Assembly: GCA_964484255.1 (NCBI GenBank)
Contig: CAZAEH010000012.1
Span: 1-42,414, forward strand
Direction: 5' to 3'
Length of the DNA: 42,414 bases
From: UBA6215 sp964484255
GTDB taxonomy: Bacteria > Omnitrophota > Gorgyraeia > Pluralincolimonadales > Pluralincolimonadaceae
The notes under the pieces are model-generated. The model did no database searches and was not told where the DNA came from. It worked only from the letters and a program-made list of their open reading frames with translations. A program made the position numbers and the translations under genes. Positions 18,304-25,902 of this stretch are shown here, piece after piece; the stretch's first letter is position 1, and each line of letters opens with the position of its first letter.

Positions 18304-18842
18304 CGGGGAACCTGGACAGGATCGTTGCTGAACTCAAGGGTATTATCAGGGACATACCGGATTTCCCCAAAGAGGGCATCATATTCAAGGATATCACAAC
18401 ACTTCTTAAGGACGGCAAGAAGTTCCGTAACGCGATAGACCGGATCTCTGAAAGATACAGCGACAAGAAGATAGATAAGGTTGTGTGCATTGAGGCAAGG
18501 GGATTTGTCTTTGGCAGCCCCATAGCTTATAAGTTGGGCGCCGGAGTCGTCCCAATAAGGAAAAAAGGCAAACTTCCGTATGAAACACATAGCGTCGAAT
18601 ACGACCTGGAATACGGCAAAGATTGCCTCGAGGTACACAAAGACGCGATATTGCCCGGGGAGAACGTGCTCATAATAGATGACCTGCTCGCTACGGGCGG
18701 CACGATGAGCGCCGTATGCGACCTGGTCGAAAAGAAACTCGGGGCCAAGGTAGTAGAAGTCGCGTTCTTAATAGAGCTGACTTTCCTTAAAGGCCGTGAT
18801 AAGCTCAAAGGCCGGAAAGTCTTCTCACTTATAGAATTTTAG
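18300..18842 (+). CDS. apt: Adenine phosphoribosyltransferase
   Basis: This 180-residue type I phosphoribosyltransferase has the family features in order: IPDFPKEGIIFKDITTLLKDG, CIEARGFVFGSPIAYKLGAG, VPIRKKGKLPYET and the PRPP-binding loop VLIIDDLLATGGTMSA. It salvages adenine to AMP using PRPP. The start overlaps the sigma factor stop (ATGA). tRNA-Arg begins 4 nt after its stop codon. Confidence 0.96.
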   Translation: MTGNLDRIVAELKGIIRDIPDFPKEGIIFKDITTLLKDGKKFRNAIDRISERYSDKKIDKVVCIEARGFVFGSPIAYKLGAGVVPIRKKGKLPYETHSVEYDLEYGKDCLEVHKDAILPGENVLIIDDLLATGGTMSAVCDLVEKKLGAKVVEVAFLIELTFLKGRDKLKGRKVFSLIEF

Positions 18843-18846
18843 CGTT

Positions 18847-18923
18847 GGGCCTGTAGCTCATCTGGATAGAGCAGCGGTTTCCTAAACCGCGTGCGGGAGG
18901 TTCGAGTCCTCTCAGGCCCACCA
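18847..18923 (+). tRNA. tRNA-Arg (anticodon CCU), CCA encoded
   Basis: A full cloverleaf folds. The acceptor stem GGGCCTG pairs with CAGGCCC, the D stem is GCTC/GAGC, and the anticodon arm GCGGT-TTCCTAA-ACCGC has anticodon CCT. The T arm is GGAGG-TTCGAGT-CCTCT, followed by discriminator A and an encoded CCA at 18921-18923. It reads AGG, which is by eye the dominant Arg codon in the housekeeping genes of this window, so this is likely a major rather than a rare tRNA here. Confidence 0.96.
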
Positions 18924-18931
18924 TAAATATC

Positions 18932-19573
18932 ATGATAGACTTCCATACGCACACATTGCTTAGCGACGGTGAGCTGCTCCCGACCGAGTTGGTCAGGAGG
19001 GCTGTTGCGATCGGCTACAAGGGTATCGGCCTTGCCGACCACGTAGACGTTTCGAACATAGACTTTGTCGTTCCCAGAATAGTAAAATCCGCAAAAAACC
19101 TGACCTCAAACAAGATAAAAGTTGTCCCGGGCGTGGAGCTTACACATGTACCCCCCAAAGACATCGCCGCTTTAGTCAAATATGCAAGATATAACGGCAT
19201 CAAGCTTATCATAGTACACGGCGAAACTATTGTAGAGCCGGTCATCCCGGGCACAAATGCCGCAGCATTGGATACCGGCATAGATATCCTGGCCCATCCC
19301 GGCTTGATAACACTTAAAGAGGCAAAAACGGCTGCAAAGAAGGGGATATACCTGGAAATAACCACCAAAAAGGGCCATTCGTTAACTAACGGGCATGTAG
19401 CCATGACAGCCTGTAAGGCAGGCGCAAAATTGGTCATAAACACGGATTCTCATGCCCCAGATGACCTTATAACGCGGGAAAGGGCGGTTTCCGTGCTTAT
19501 AGGCAGCGGCTTGGATATGCTACGGGTCCGCAGCGTCCTCAGGAATTCCGAGGTATTGTTAAGAAAATTCTGA
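18932..19573 (+). CDS. PHP-domain metal-dependent phosphoesterase
   Basis: This 213-residue PHP domain has the metal-binding motifs IDFHTHTLLSDGELLP (motif I), IGLADHVDVSN (II), VVPGVELTHV (III), DILAHPGLIT, and a late INTDSHAPDD. It resembles histidinol-phosphatase-like and YcdX-like proteins, but the precise substrate cannot be assigned. It begins 8 nt after the tRNA with only a weak ribosome binding site. A new promoter follows its stop codon. Confidence 0.88.
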   Translation: MIDFHTHTLLSDGELLPTELVRRAVAIGYKGIGLADHVDVSNIDFVVPRIVKSAKNLTSNKIKVVPGVELTHVPPKDIAALVKYARYNGIKLIIVHGETIVEPVIPGTNAAALDTGIDILAHPGLITLKEAKTAAKKGIYLEITTKKGHSLTNGHVAMTACKAGAKLVINTDSHAPDDLITRERAVSVLIGSGLDMLRVRSVLRNSEVLLRKF

Positions 19574-19581
19574 TTTTTTTA

Positions 19582-19611
19582 TTGACAAGGCGCAAAATAC
19601 TGTGTTATATT
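19582..19611 (+). promoter_or_regulatory. Promoter with an internal inverted repeat, for the TIGR04073 gene
   Basis: TTGACA at 19582-19587 and TTATAT/TATATT at 19605-19611 are 17-18 bp apart. The hexanucleotides CGCAAA (19591-19596) and TTTGCG (19610-19615) form an inverted repeat spanning the spacer and -10 box, a layout typical of a repressor operator. Extending outwards, TTGAC on the left and GTCAA on the right are also complementary. Confidence 0.7.
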
Positions 19612-19651
19612 TGCGTCAATGATGTTAACCGAGAGGAGGTGACACAAAAGT

Positions 19652-19987
19652 ATGTTCAAGAACAACGTTTGGAAGATGGTCTTGGTACTCTTTGTTATAT
19701 CATTGGTCATCGGAATGGCTGTTCCTACCTACGCTGCTAATGCTGGAACGAAGCTCCGCAGAGGTCTGGCGAACTTCGCTACCGGTTGGGTAGAGATACC
19801 GATCGAAATGGACAAGTCCATAAAGGAGAGCAACCCGGTGTTCGGTGTTATCGTCGGTGCCGTTAAGGGTACCGTAAAAGGTGTCTTCAGGACGGCTTCC
19901 GGTCTTTTTGACACCGTAACGTTCCCGATACCTCCGTACGAGAAGACCTGGTTGAACCCGGAATTCATCGGACAGCCGACCCAGTAA
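19652..19987 (+). CDS. Exosortase system-associated protein, TIGR04073 type
   Basis: This 111-residue protein has a signal peptide (hydrophobic residues 9-27, cleavage near TYAA-N). The mature part KLRRGLANFATGWVEIPIEM, then GVFRTASGLFDTVTFPIPPY and ending PEFIGQPTQ, matches the pattern of the TIGR04073 family. That family is found in genomes carrying exosortase/PEP-CTERM sorting. Its function is unknown; the mature protein is probably periplasmic or outer-membrane associated. It has its own promoter, a near-perfect AGGAGGTGA ribosome binding site 8 nt before ATG, and its own terminator, so it is a well-expressed single-gene unit. A PEP-CTERM protein is encoded at 37628-38197. Confidence 0.85.
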   Translation: MFKNNVWKMVLVLFVISLVIGMAVPTYAANAGTKLRRGLANFATGWVEIPIEMDKSIKESNPVFGVIVGAVKGTVKGVFRTASGLFDTVTFPIPPYEKTWLNPEFIGQPTQ

Positions 19988-20028
19988 GCATCAAGTTAAC
20001 TCAGTTCTGTACAGGACATTACATATAA

Positions 20029-20063
20029 AAGAAGGGTGGAAGAGATTCCATCCTTCTTTTTTT
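20029..20063 (+). terminator. Rho-independent terminator after the TIGR04073 gene
   Basis: AAGAAGGGTGGA (20029-20040) pairs with TCCATCCTTCTT (20047-20058), with one G-T pair and the 6-nt loop AGAGAT. A run of T follows to 20063. Confidence 0.9.
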
Positions 20064-20121
20064 GCTTCTTGACAATCAACCGGCTATATGGAACAATTTT
20101 ATAATCAAGGGGTAAAATACA

Positions 20122-20640
20122 CTGAAAACCGCTTCATACTTAACCATTTTATTCTTCTGTTCGTGCGCCGCAGCCTGTTATGCCGAAGAACCGGCGCAAG
20201 TGGTCGAATTAGACATCCCGTTGGCGGTCAAAGCAGTAAGCGCGGATGCCTCGTCTGTCATGTCTCCCGGCAAGGAAAAAACCGAGGACTTTTCCGCGAA
20301 GAACGCCATTGACGGAAAAGCAGGGACGCAATGGGCCAGCGATCCGGGCGAACCCCAGTATATAATTCTCGACCTTGGCCGGGACATTGCGGTAGATAAA
20401 TTGATAATAGCATGGGGCTCTTCACGCGCTTCATCCTATGACATAGAAGTTTCCGGCAACGGTTCTTTATGGACCGGGGTCTTCTCCACCGAATCCGGAA
20501 GGGGAGGGACGGAAACGGTCATCTTCCCGCTGTCGAAAGCAAGATACATAAAAATAACCTTCCTCAAAAATGAGGAAGAGACAGGTTTTTGCATCAGGGA
20601 GATCTCGGTTTACGGAAAGAAGAAACTCATCCTATTTTGA
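20122..20640 (+). CDS. Secreted discoidin (F5/8 type C)-like domain protein, apparent CUG start
   Basis: From 20122 the frame reads LKTASYLTILFFCSCAAACY followed by AEEPAQ, a convincing signal peptide. A single galactose-binding/discoidin-like domain follows (DFSAKNAIDGKAGTQWAS, YIILDLGRDIAVDKLIIAWG, YDIEVSGNGSLW, ARYIKITFLK, CIREISVYG). The protein has 172 residues. The next standard in-frame start (GTG at 20200) would delete the whole signal peptide, and a stop lies upstream at 20113. CTG at 20122 has an AAGGGGT ribosome binding site 8 nt upstream, so CUG initiation, or a sequence error for ATG, is the best reading. The domain probably binds extracellular glycans. The PDZ gene follows after 15 nt. 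Confidence 0.75.
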   Translation: MKTASYLTILFFCSCAAACYAEEPAQVVELDIPLAVKAVSADASSVMSPGKEKTEDFSAKNAIDGKAGTQWASDPGEPQYIILDLGRDIAVDKLIIAWGSSRASSYDIEVSGNGSLWTGVFSTESGRGGTETVIFPLSKARYIKITFLKNEEETGFCIREISVYGKKKLILF

Positions 20641-20655
20641 GACAGGGAGGACAAG

Positions 20656-21594
20656 ATGGCATACGACCGCAAAAAATATATCCCGCTCCTGTTGACTGCT
20701 GCATTAACATTTTTCTTTTTTAATGCAAAAACTTTTCCGGACACAATAACCATGAAAGACGGCAGGAAGTTCGAAGGCATCGTGATCTCGGAAGGGCCTG
20801 ATTACTATGAGGTCAAAATAAAGATCGGCACAATGAAATTAAGAAAAGAAAATGTCGCGGAGATAAAAGCTCTTTCGGCTGAAGAGAACTTCGTGAGGCT
20901 TGGAAAACAATGCCTCGCCTTAAAAGATTTTAATGCGGCCCTTGAACAATTCAACAAGGCTCTGAAGATAAACCCTTCATCCAAACCTGCAATGGAAGGC
21001 ATAGAAGAAACCAACAAACTGCGCGAAGAAGCCCAGGCCCGCATAAAAGCTGAAAAAGAAAAAAAGGAAAAAGAGATCCTTGAGAAACAGGGCATAATTG
21101 AAAAAAGTTTCGGAATCGCGCTGGCAGAAGAAAACGGAAAGGTGATGGTCTACCGCGTGAACCCCGTAACCAGCGCTGAAGCGATAGGCATAAAACCCGG
21201 TGATGAGATCCTGCGGATCGGTGAGTTGAACGTAAAAGATAAATCGGTAGAAAGCATAGCTGACTGGTTGGCAAAATCCGGTAATACTACTTTCACATTC
21301 CTCATCCAGAGAAGGGCAGACCTCACAAAGAAGAAGATCGACTACCAGAAATATTCTTTCACAGGGGTCGGGATCTTCCTTGATAACTCCGGAAGTGACC
21401 TGGTGGTCAACAGCGTCATAGTGGGGGAACCCGCTGACCTCGCCGGGCTGAAATCCAGGGATAAGGTAGTGTCGCTGAACGGCAAACCCGCGGAAGGGGT
21501 CTCTGTCGACGACGCTACGGCCATAATTTCCGCCGATACCTCGCCCAGGATCGAGATAACCATACAGCGTTCGATCGAGATGGAAAAGCGCTAA
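20656..21594 (+). CDS. Membrane-anchored protein with SH3-like, TPR-like and two PDZ domains
   Basis: This 312-residue protein has an N-terminal membrane segment or signal peptide (residues 8-26). A small beta domain follows (TITMKDGRKFEGIVISEGPD... MKLRKENVAEIKAL) of the type found before repeats in PVC-group proteins. Residues 75-110 are TPR-like (CLALKDFNAALEQFNKALKI), and a Lys/Glu-rich coiled segment occupies 115-145. Two PDZ domains come next at about 148-220 (NPVTSAEAIGIKPGDEILRI) and 228-308 (GEPADLAGLKSRDKVVSLNG). No protease domain is attached, so it is probably a periplasmic scaffold or chaperone-like factor. AGGGAGG precedes the ATG. Confidence 0.82.
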   Translation: MAYDRKKYIPLLLTAALTFFFFNAKTFPDTITMKDGRKFEGIVISEGPDYYEVKIKIGTMKLRKENVAEIKALSAEENFVRLGKQCLALKDFNAALEQFNKALKINPSSKPAMEGIEETNKLREEAQARIKAEKEKKEKEILEKQGIIEKSFGIALAEENGKVMVYRVNPVTSAEAIGIKPGDEILRIGELNVKDKSVESIADWLAKSGNTTFTFLIQRRADLTKKKIDYQKYSFTGVGIFLDNSGSDLVVNSVIVGEPADLAGLKSRDKVVSLNGKPAEGVSVDDATAIISADTSPRIEITIQRSIEMEKR

Positions 21595-21622
21595 ATAATA
21601 CCCGAAAATCCTCAAAAAATAC

Positions 21623-21652
21623 TTGACAAATTAGCGCTTTCTGTGCTAATTT
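21623..21652 (+). promoter_or_regulatory. Porin promoter with an 8-bp inverted repeat
   Basis: TTGACA at 21623-21628 is followed by a -10-like CTAATT/TAATTT at 21646-21652 (spacing 17-18). Perfect arms AAATTAGC (21628-21635) and GCTAATTT (21645-21652) flank 9 bp, filling the spacer between the hexamers. This suggests a dimeric regulator binding site over the promoter. Confidence 0.65.
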
Positions 21653-21656
21653 ATAC

Positions 21657-21829
21657 CCCAAGAAGCAAGGCTCTAACATCATGGATAGCTTCAAATTATG
21701 GCGAGAAAGGAGGGATGAATTAAAAAGCCGGAAGTTATCAAAAGCATGATGATAAGCACATAAATAGGCAAATACGTGGGTTTGAAGTTTAAACCTGTTT
21801 CGGAATATAACTAAACAGAGGAGATAACA
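21657..21829 (+). other. Long 5' leader of the porin gene
   Basis: About 170 nt separate the predicted transcription start from the porin ATG. The leader contains AAAGGAGGG at 21706-21714 far from the true start, and a possible 22-codon reading frame at 21681-21749 with a poor ribosome binding site. It also has a GAGGAG ribosome binding site just upstream of ATG 21830. I recognise no riboswitch class in it. Long leaders of abundant porin mRNAs are often small-RNA targets; that role is inference. Confidence 0.5.
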
Positions 21830-23461
21830 ATGAAGTTATTGAAAGTTCTCTTCGTAGCTGCGTTAGTGGTCGCGGTAGCGGCTCCTACGTTCGCTGCGGT
21901 ACAGAACATAAAGGTCAGCGGCTCCATAGAAGAGCGCGCGATCTACATGAACAACTTCGACTTGAGGAACAAGTCGGAAGAGTCCACGAACCAGAGATGG
22001 CCGGCTTTGGCTGCCGCTGGTATCGATGGCCTCGGTGGTTCAGGTAATTCGGTAAACGATGATTCGGACAGCTTCATCCTTTCCACAATAAAGGTTGGAG
22101 TTGATTCGGACCTTACCGACAACGTATCCGCGTCCATAGTTCTGGCCAACCAGAGCAGGTGGGGCGGTGTTGCCGGCACAGGCTGGGACACTGACGTAGT
22201 GGTCAACAAAGCGTTCGTAACGCTGAAAGAGTTTTTCTATCAGCCGTTAACGCTTAAGATCGGTCGTCAGGACCTGACCTTCGGAAACGGTTTCATAATC
22301 GGACCTGGTATCTTCAGGGACACCACGGGCGCTTTCCCTGACCCACGCATAGATGCCGTTCCCGACCGTTACCTGGTTGGAACCGGTTTATCAGCTAACT
22401 ACGCCACCGCGATATCAGGACCCAAGGGTCTGCAGTACAGCGTATCGACCTACTATGATGCCGCTCGCGCGACCTTGGACCTCGATCCGTGGACCATCGA
22501 TGTTATCTACTCGAAGATCGTAGATAGCAGCTTGGACTTAGCCAGCAATGGCAACAACCCGGAAGAGTTGGCCGGTATAAACGCTGGTTACAAGTTTGAC
22601 CAGTACAACTCAAACGTTGAAGCTTACTATTTCTACAAGAACGATGACAGCTTCAACTCGGACCTCGGCTACACTGATCCTGTTGATTATCAGGCCTGGA
22701 ATGGTATCTATGATGGTACCGTCAACGGCTATGGCAACAGGGTATATGACAGAAACGAAGTTAACGTATTCGGCATGAGGGGCAACATTGACCCTGTCGA
22801 GAATTTATCCCTGTCCGGTGAAGGTGCGGTACAGTGGGGTAAACTTATCGATGAGTCAGGTGTCGGAACCGTTAACTCAGATAACGTCGCTTCCGGTGAT
22901 ATCGAAAGGAAGAGACTTGCTTGGGCTGTCGATGTTTCCGGTAACTACCTCTGGAAAGATGTAAGCTATACGCCGAACTTCGGCCTTGGCTTCACCTATC
23001 TTTCCGGTGAGGATGCCGATAACAGCGGCAAGTTCAACGGTTGGGATCCGATGTACAAGGGTTCCTTCAAGTCGTTGATCCGTGATTACATGGCTGGTAC
23101 CGGCGCTGCATGGAATGGCGTTGGCGGTAACATCTACCAGACCCTGGATCCGGAAGATCCTTCAGGCAGCACCAACAGCATGACACTTTATGTTGATGGT
23201 GGCCTCAAGCCCATGGAAGATCTCTCCCTTACGGCGAGATACCTCCACTTCTGGGCTGCCGAGAAGGTTACCGGCAGGTCGAGAAGCATTGGAAACGAAG
23301 TCGATGCTTCTTTGGTATACGATTATACCGAAGATGTCCAGTTTGATCTCACCGGCGGTATATTCCTCCCCGGCGATTTCTACAAGGACAACACCGACTC
23401 GTACACCAAGAGCGACGACAACGCTATGATATTGACTGGTAGCGTTAAAGTCACCTTCTAA
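21830..23461 (+). CDS. Outer-membrane beta-barrel porin (alginate-export-like)
   Basis: This 543-residue protein has a clear signal peptide (MKLLKVLFVAALVVAVAAPT, cleavage after FAA). Alternating hydrophobic and polar strands fill the rest, with a final strand ending GSVKVTF whose terminal Phe is the BAM recognition signature. The early part has LTLKIGRQDLTFGNGFIIGP, a pattern seen in AlgE-like and other large single-chain porins. It probably forms a channel for sugars or other solutes. Codon choice differs from its neighbours (more GGT, GCT, AAC, GTT), as in very highly expressed genes. It has its own promoter, a long leader and a strong terminator. Exact substrate is unknown. Confidence 0.85.
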   Translation: MKLLKVLFVAALVVAVAAPTFAAVQNIKVSGSIEERAIYMNNFDLRNKSEESTNQRWPALAAAGIDGLGGSGNSVNDDSDSFILSTIKVGVDSDLTDNVSASIVLANQSRWGGVAGTGWDTDVVVNKAFVTLKEFFYQPLTLKIGRQDLTFGNGFIIGPGIFRDTTGAFPDPRIDAVPDRYLVGTGLSANYATAISGPKGLQYSVSTYYDAARATLDLDPWTIDVIYSKIVDSSLDLASNGNNPEELAGINAGYKFDQYNSNVEAYYFYKNDDSFNSDLGYTDPVDYQAWNGIYDGTVNGYGNRVYDRNEVNVFGMRGNIDPVENLSLSGEGAVQWGKLIDESGVGTVNSDNVASGDIERKRLAWAVDVSGNYLWKDVSYTPNFGLGFTYLSGEDADNSGKFNGWDPMYKGSFKSLIRDYMAGTGAAWNGVGGNIYQTLDPEDPSGSTNSMTLYVDGGLKPMEDLSLTARYLHFWAAEKVTGRSRSIGNEVDASLVYDYTEDVQFDLTGGIFLPGDFYKDNTDSYTKSDDNAMILTGSVKVTF

Positions 23462-23474
23462 CTTAGGTTAGATG

Positions 23475-23512
23475 AAAACCCCCTGGGGCCAAAACCCCGG
23501 GGGGTTTTTTTT
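23475..23512 (+). terminator. Rho-independent terminator of the porin gene
   Basis: AACCCCCTGGGG and CCCCGGGGGGTT form a very GC-rich stem around CCAAAA, followed by T8 ending at 23512. The next start codon is only 14 nt downstream. Confidence 0.92.
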
Positions 23513-23526
23513 AAAAGACAGGCCAG

Positions 23527-24228
23527 ATGATCTCCATAATAATACCTGTATATAACGAAAACGAGAACCTTCCCATACTCCTGGAAAAGATATCTCGCGT
23601 GCTGCCGAAACTTGGCGACAACGCGGAGGTCGTCCTTGTTGACGACGGCTCCACGGATGCAAGCCTTGGAACAATGAAACAACTCAGAAGTATTTACCCG
23701 CAGATACGGATAATATCACTGGGCAAGAATTGCGGACAGAGCGCTGCTTTTGACTGCGGGTTCAGGACGGCCAAGGGGGAGACCATAGTGACACTTGATG
23801 CCGACCTCCAGAACGATCCCGCGGATATACCCAAACTCCTGGAAAAACTCAAGAGCTGCGACATGGCTTACGGATGGCGCAGGAACAGGAAAGACCCGTT
23901 CCTAAAGCTCGTTTCATCCAGGATAGCGAATTTTGTAAGAAACAGGCTTACCGGTGAGAACATTAAAGATACCGGTTGCTCGTTAAAAGCCTATAAGAGG
24001 CATTGCTTGGATAACATAAAATTATATGACGGAATGCACAGGTTCCTACCCACGCTGGTCAAGATGGAAGGTTTCGCAATAGAAGAAGTGGAAGTTTCCC
24101 ATAATCCTAGAAAATACGGAAAATCGAAGTATAATATAAGGAAGAGACTTGTAAGGCCTTTCCTTGACCTGCTCGCGGTAGCATGGATGAAGAAAAGGCA
24201 TCTTGACTATAAGGGAGAGGAAATATGA
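23527..24228 (+). CDS. Family 2 glycosyltransferase (polyprenyl-phosphate sugar transferase type)
   Basis: This 233-residue GT2 has the GT-A fold N-terminus ISIIIPVYNENENLPILL, VVLVDDGSTDAS, and the metal-binding DxD in TLDADLQNDPADIP. It resembles DPM1/ArnC-like enzymes that move a sugar onto undecaprenyl phosphate, but lacks the two C-terminal membrane helices of ArnC. Its neighbours, a LAB_N-type small membrane protein and an ArnT-like lipid-linked-sugar transferase, fit a pathway that decorates lipid A or another envelope glycolipid. It overlaps the next gene by 4 nt. It starts 14 nt after a strong terminator with no obvious promoter of its own. Confidence 0.88.
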   Translation: MISIIIPVYNENENLPILLEKISRVLPKLGDNAEVVLVDDGSTDASLGTMKQLRSIYPQIRIISLGKNCGQSAAFDCGFRTAKGETIVTLDADLQNDPADIPKLLEKLKSCDMAYGWRRNRKDPFLKLVSSRIANFVRNRLTGENIKDTGCSLKAYKRHCLDNIKLYDGMHRFLPTLVKMEGFAIEEVEVSHNPRKYGKSKYNIRKRLVRPFLDLLAVAWMKKRHLDYKGEEI

Positions 24229-24503
24229 GTTCAAACCTTATCAATTTTTGGGTCATCTTCGGGCTGATAGGACAGGCCTGTTTTTCTCTGCGTTTCATAG
24301 TCCAGTGGATAGCCTCCGAAAAGAAGGGGGAGAGTGTCGTACCTACCGCGTTCTGGTATTTCAGCATACTCGGAAGCCTTATATTGCTTTTATACGCTAT
24401 ATACAGGAAGGACCCGGTCTTTATACTCGGGCAGTCTTTCGGCAGCATAGTCTATTTGCGCAACATAATGCTGATCCATAAGAAAAAACAGAATGCGCGC
24501 TAA
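24225..24503 (+). CDS. Small membrane protein of the lipid-A-disaccharide synthase N-terminal (LAB_N) type
   Basis: This 92-residue protein has three hydrophobic segments. LINFWVIFGLIGQACFSLRF, VQWIASEKKGESVVPTAFWY and FSILGSLILLLYAIYRKDPV are followed by ILGQSFGSIVYLRNIMLI, the pattern of the LAB_N domain. This domain occurs fused to LpxB or free-standing next to ArnC/ArnT-like genes. It is probably a membrane component of glycolipid modification or transport. It overlaps both neighbours (4 nt upstream, 11 nt downstream). Confidence 0.85.
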   Translation: MSSNLINFWVIFGLIGQACFSLRFIVQWIASEKKGESVVPTAFWYFSILGSLILLLYAIYRKDPVFILGQSFGSIVYLRNIMLIHKKKQNAR

Positions 24504-25902
24504 CAGCACGGCAATAGATCTAGTAATCCTGATAGCAGTATGTTTCGCACTGTTCCTGCCGGGCATTTCGGCAAGGGGGCTTTGGTCGCCCGATGAAACA
24601 AGATATATAACGGTTTCCAAGGAGATGGTCGACAACGGCGATTGGATAACCCTTCGCAGGAACGGACAGATATATACCCAAAAACCTCCGGTCTATTTCT
24701 GGACAGTATCCCTTTTCGGGATGATCATGGGGGGATTTTCCGAAGTCTCAGCCCGCCTGCCGTCGGCTTTGGCAGGTACCGGCACAGTCCTTATCACTTA
24801 CCTGCTGGCAAAAGATCTCTTCGGTAAAAGGACTGCCCTGGTCTCGGGCCTTATCCTAAGCACTTCGTTGGCGTATTTAGTCGTCTCGCGCATGGTAATG
24901 CTCGACCCCTTATTCACGCTTCTGGTGACCTCTTCGATCTACCTTCTATATATAGGGCTTTCACGGGAAGGAAGAGAAAGGACTTTCTCTTATCTGGCAT
25001 CTTTTGCCCTTATGGCGTTAGCCACCCTTACAAAGGGCCCCGTAGGCTTCATATTACCGTTAATAGCGGTAGGCGGATATGCCTTGTCGATAGGCAAGGG
25101 AAGAGATATGCTGGACAAGGGGACCGCATGGGGCTTTGCGCTCTTCCTGCTGATAATAGTTTCGTGGCTTATACCCGCTTGCATAAGGGGAGGGGAGGCC
25201 TATACCAACGAGCTTCTCATAAAACAGATATTCGGCAGGTACCTGCAGGCTTTTGACCACAAAGAACCCTTCTATTATTATTTTTACGCATTCCCGCTCG
25301 GTTTCCTGCCCTGGATATTCATACTTCCTCCGGCAGTCCTCCTTTTGGCGGGTAAATGGGCCGACCCCCGGTCAAAACTCCTTATTATCTGGTTCTTGGC
25401 CATATTCCTGTTCTTTACGAGTTCCAAGTCTAAAAACATACTCTACATACTTCCTTTATACCCGGCAGCGGCTATCGCAACGGCCTACTACTGGGACCAA
25501 AAACTAAAGCCTCTCAAGGCAATAATTATAACCGTGGCGATTGTGGCCGCAGCCAGCGCGTCGATAACGTATTTCGTCATACCGCACGTAGATATCCTGA
25601 AATCGCCTAAATATCTCGCGGAGAGCATCAATAGATCCGTAAAACCGGGGGACGGCCTCGTGACTTTCAGGACCAACCCGGTTTACTGGCTGTACTATTG
25701 CGGTCGCGACAGCATGGATGAGCTGGACACAAACGAGAGCCTGGACAATTACCTGGCTTCAGGGGAAAGGGTGTTTTGCATAGTCGATCTCGCTGTATTC
25801 AGGGAATACGCGAGCGCAGGCCATAACCGAGGCCATCTGCTGGCATACACGCCTTACGGAAGCAGGAAAGCATTCGGGCTTATCTCCAACAGGATGGAAT
25901 GA
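24493..25902 (+). CDS. ArnT-like membrane glycosyltransferase (GT83/PMT family)
   Basis: This 469-residue protein has 10-12 hydrophobic helices. The N-terminal periplasmic loop ARGLWSPDETRYITVSKEMV carries the conserved acidic residue of the PMT/ArnT superfamily, followed by YTQKPPVYFWTVSLFG. Such enzymes transfer a sugar from a polyprenyl-phosphate carrier to lipid A or another acceptor on the periplasmic side. The donor is presumably made by the GT2 two genes upstream. Which sugar is used cannot be told, and no arnA/arnB-like genes are seen here. The stop overlaps the GH57 start by 4 nt. Confidence 0.88.
   Translation: MRANSTAIDLVILIAVCFALFLPGISARGLWSPDETRYITVSKEMVDNGDWITLRRNGQIYTQKPPVYFWTVSLFGMIMGGFSEVSARLPSALAGTGTVLITYLLAKDLFGKRTALVSGLILSTSLAYLVVSRMVMLDPLFTLLVTSSIYLLYIGLSREGRERTFSYLASFALMALATLTKGPVGFILPLIAVGGYALSIGKGRDMLDKGTAWGFALFLLIIVSWLIPACIRGGEAYTNELLIKQIFGRYLQAFDHKEPFYYYFYAFPLGFLPWIFILPPAVLLLAGKWADPRSKLLIIWFLAIFLFFTSSKSKNILYILPLYPAAAIATAYYWDQKLKPLKAIIITVAIVAAASASITYFVIPHVDILKSPKYLAESINRSVKPGDGLVTFRTNPVYWLYYCGRDSMDELDTNESLDNYLASGERVFCIVDLAVFREYASAGHNRGHLLAYTPYGSRKAFGLISNRME

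Noticed and set aside
21681..21749. 22-codon upstream reading frame in the porin leader
   Set aside because: It has a poor ribosome binding site and no recognisable feature; kept only as a possibility inside the leader entry.
21657..21829. Riboswitch in the porin leader
   Set aside because: I could not match the conserved cores of c-di-GMP, cobalamin, SAM or other common classes.
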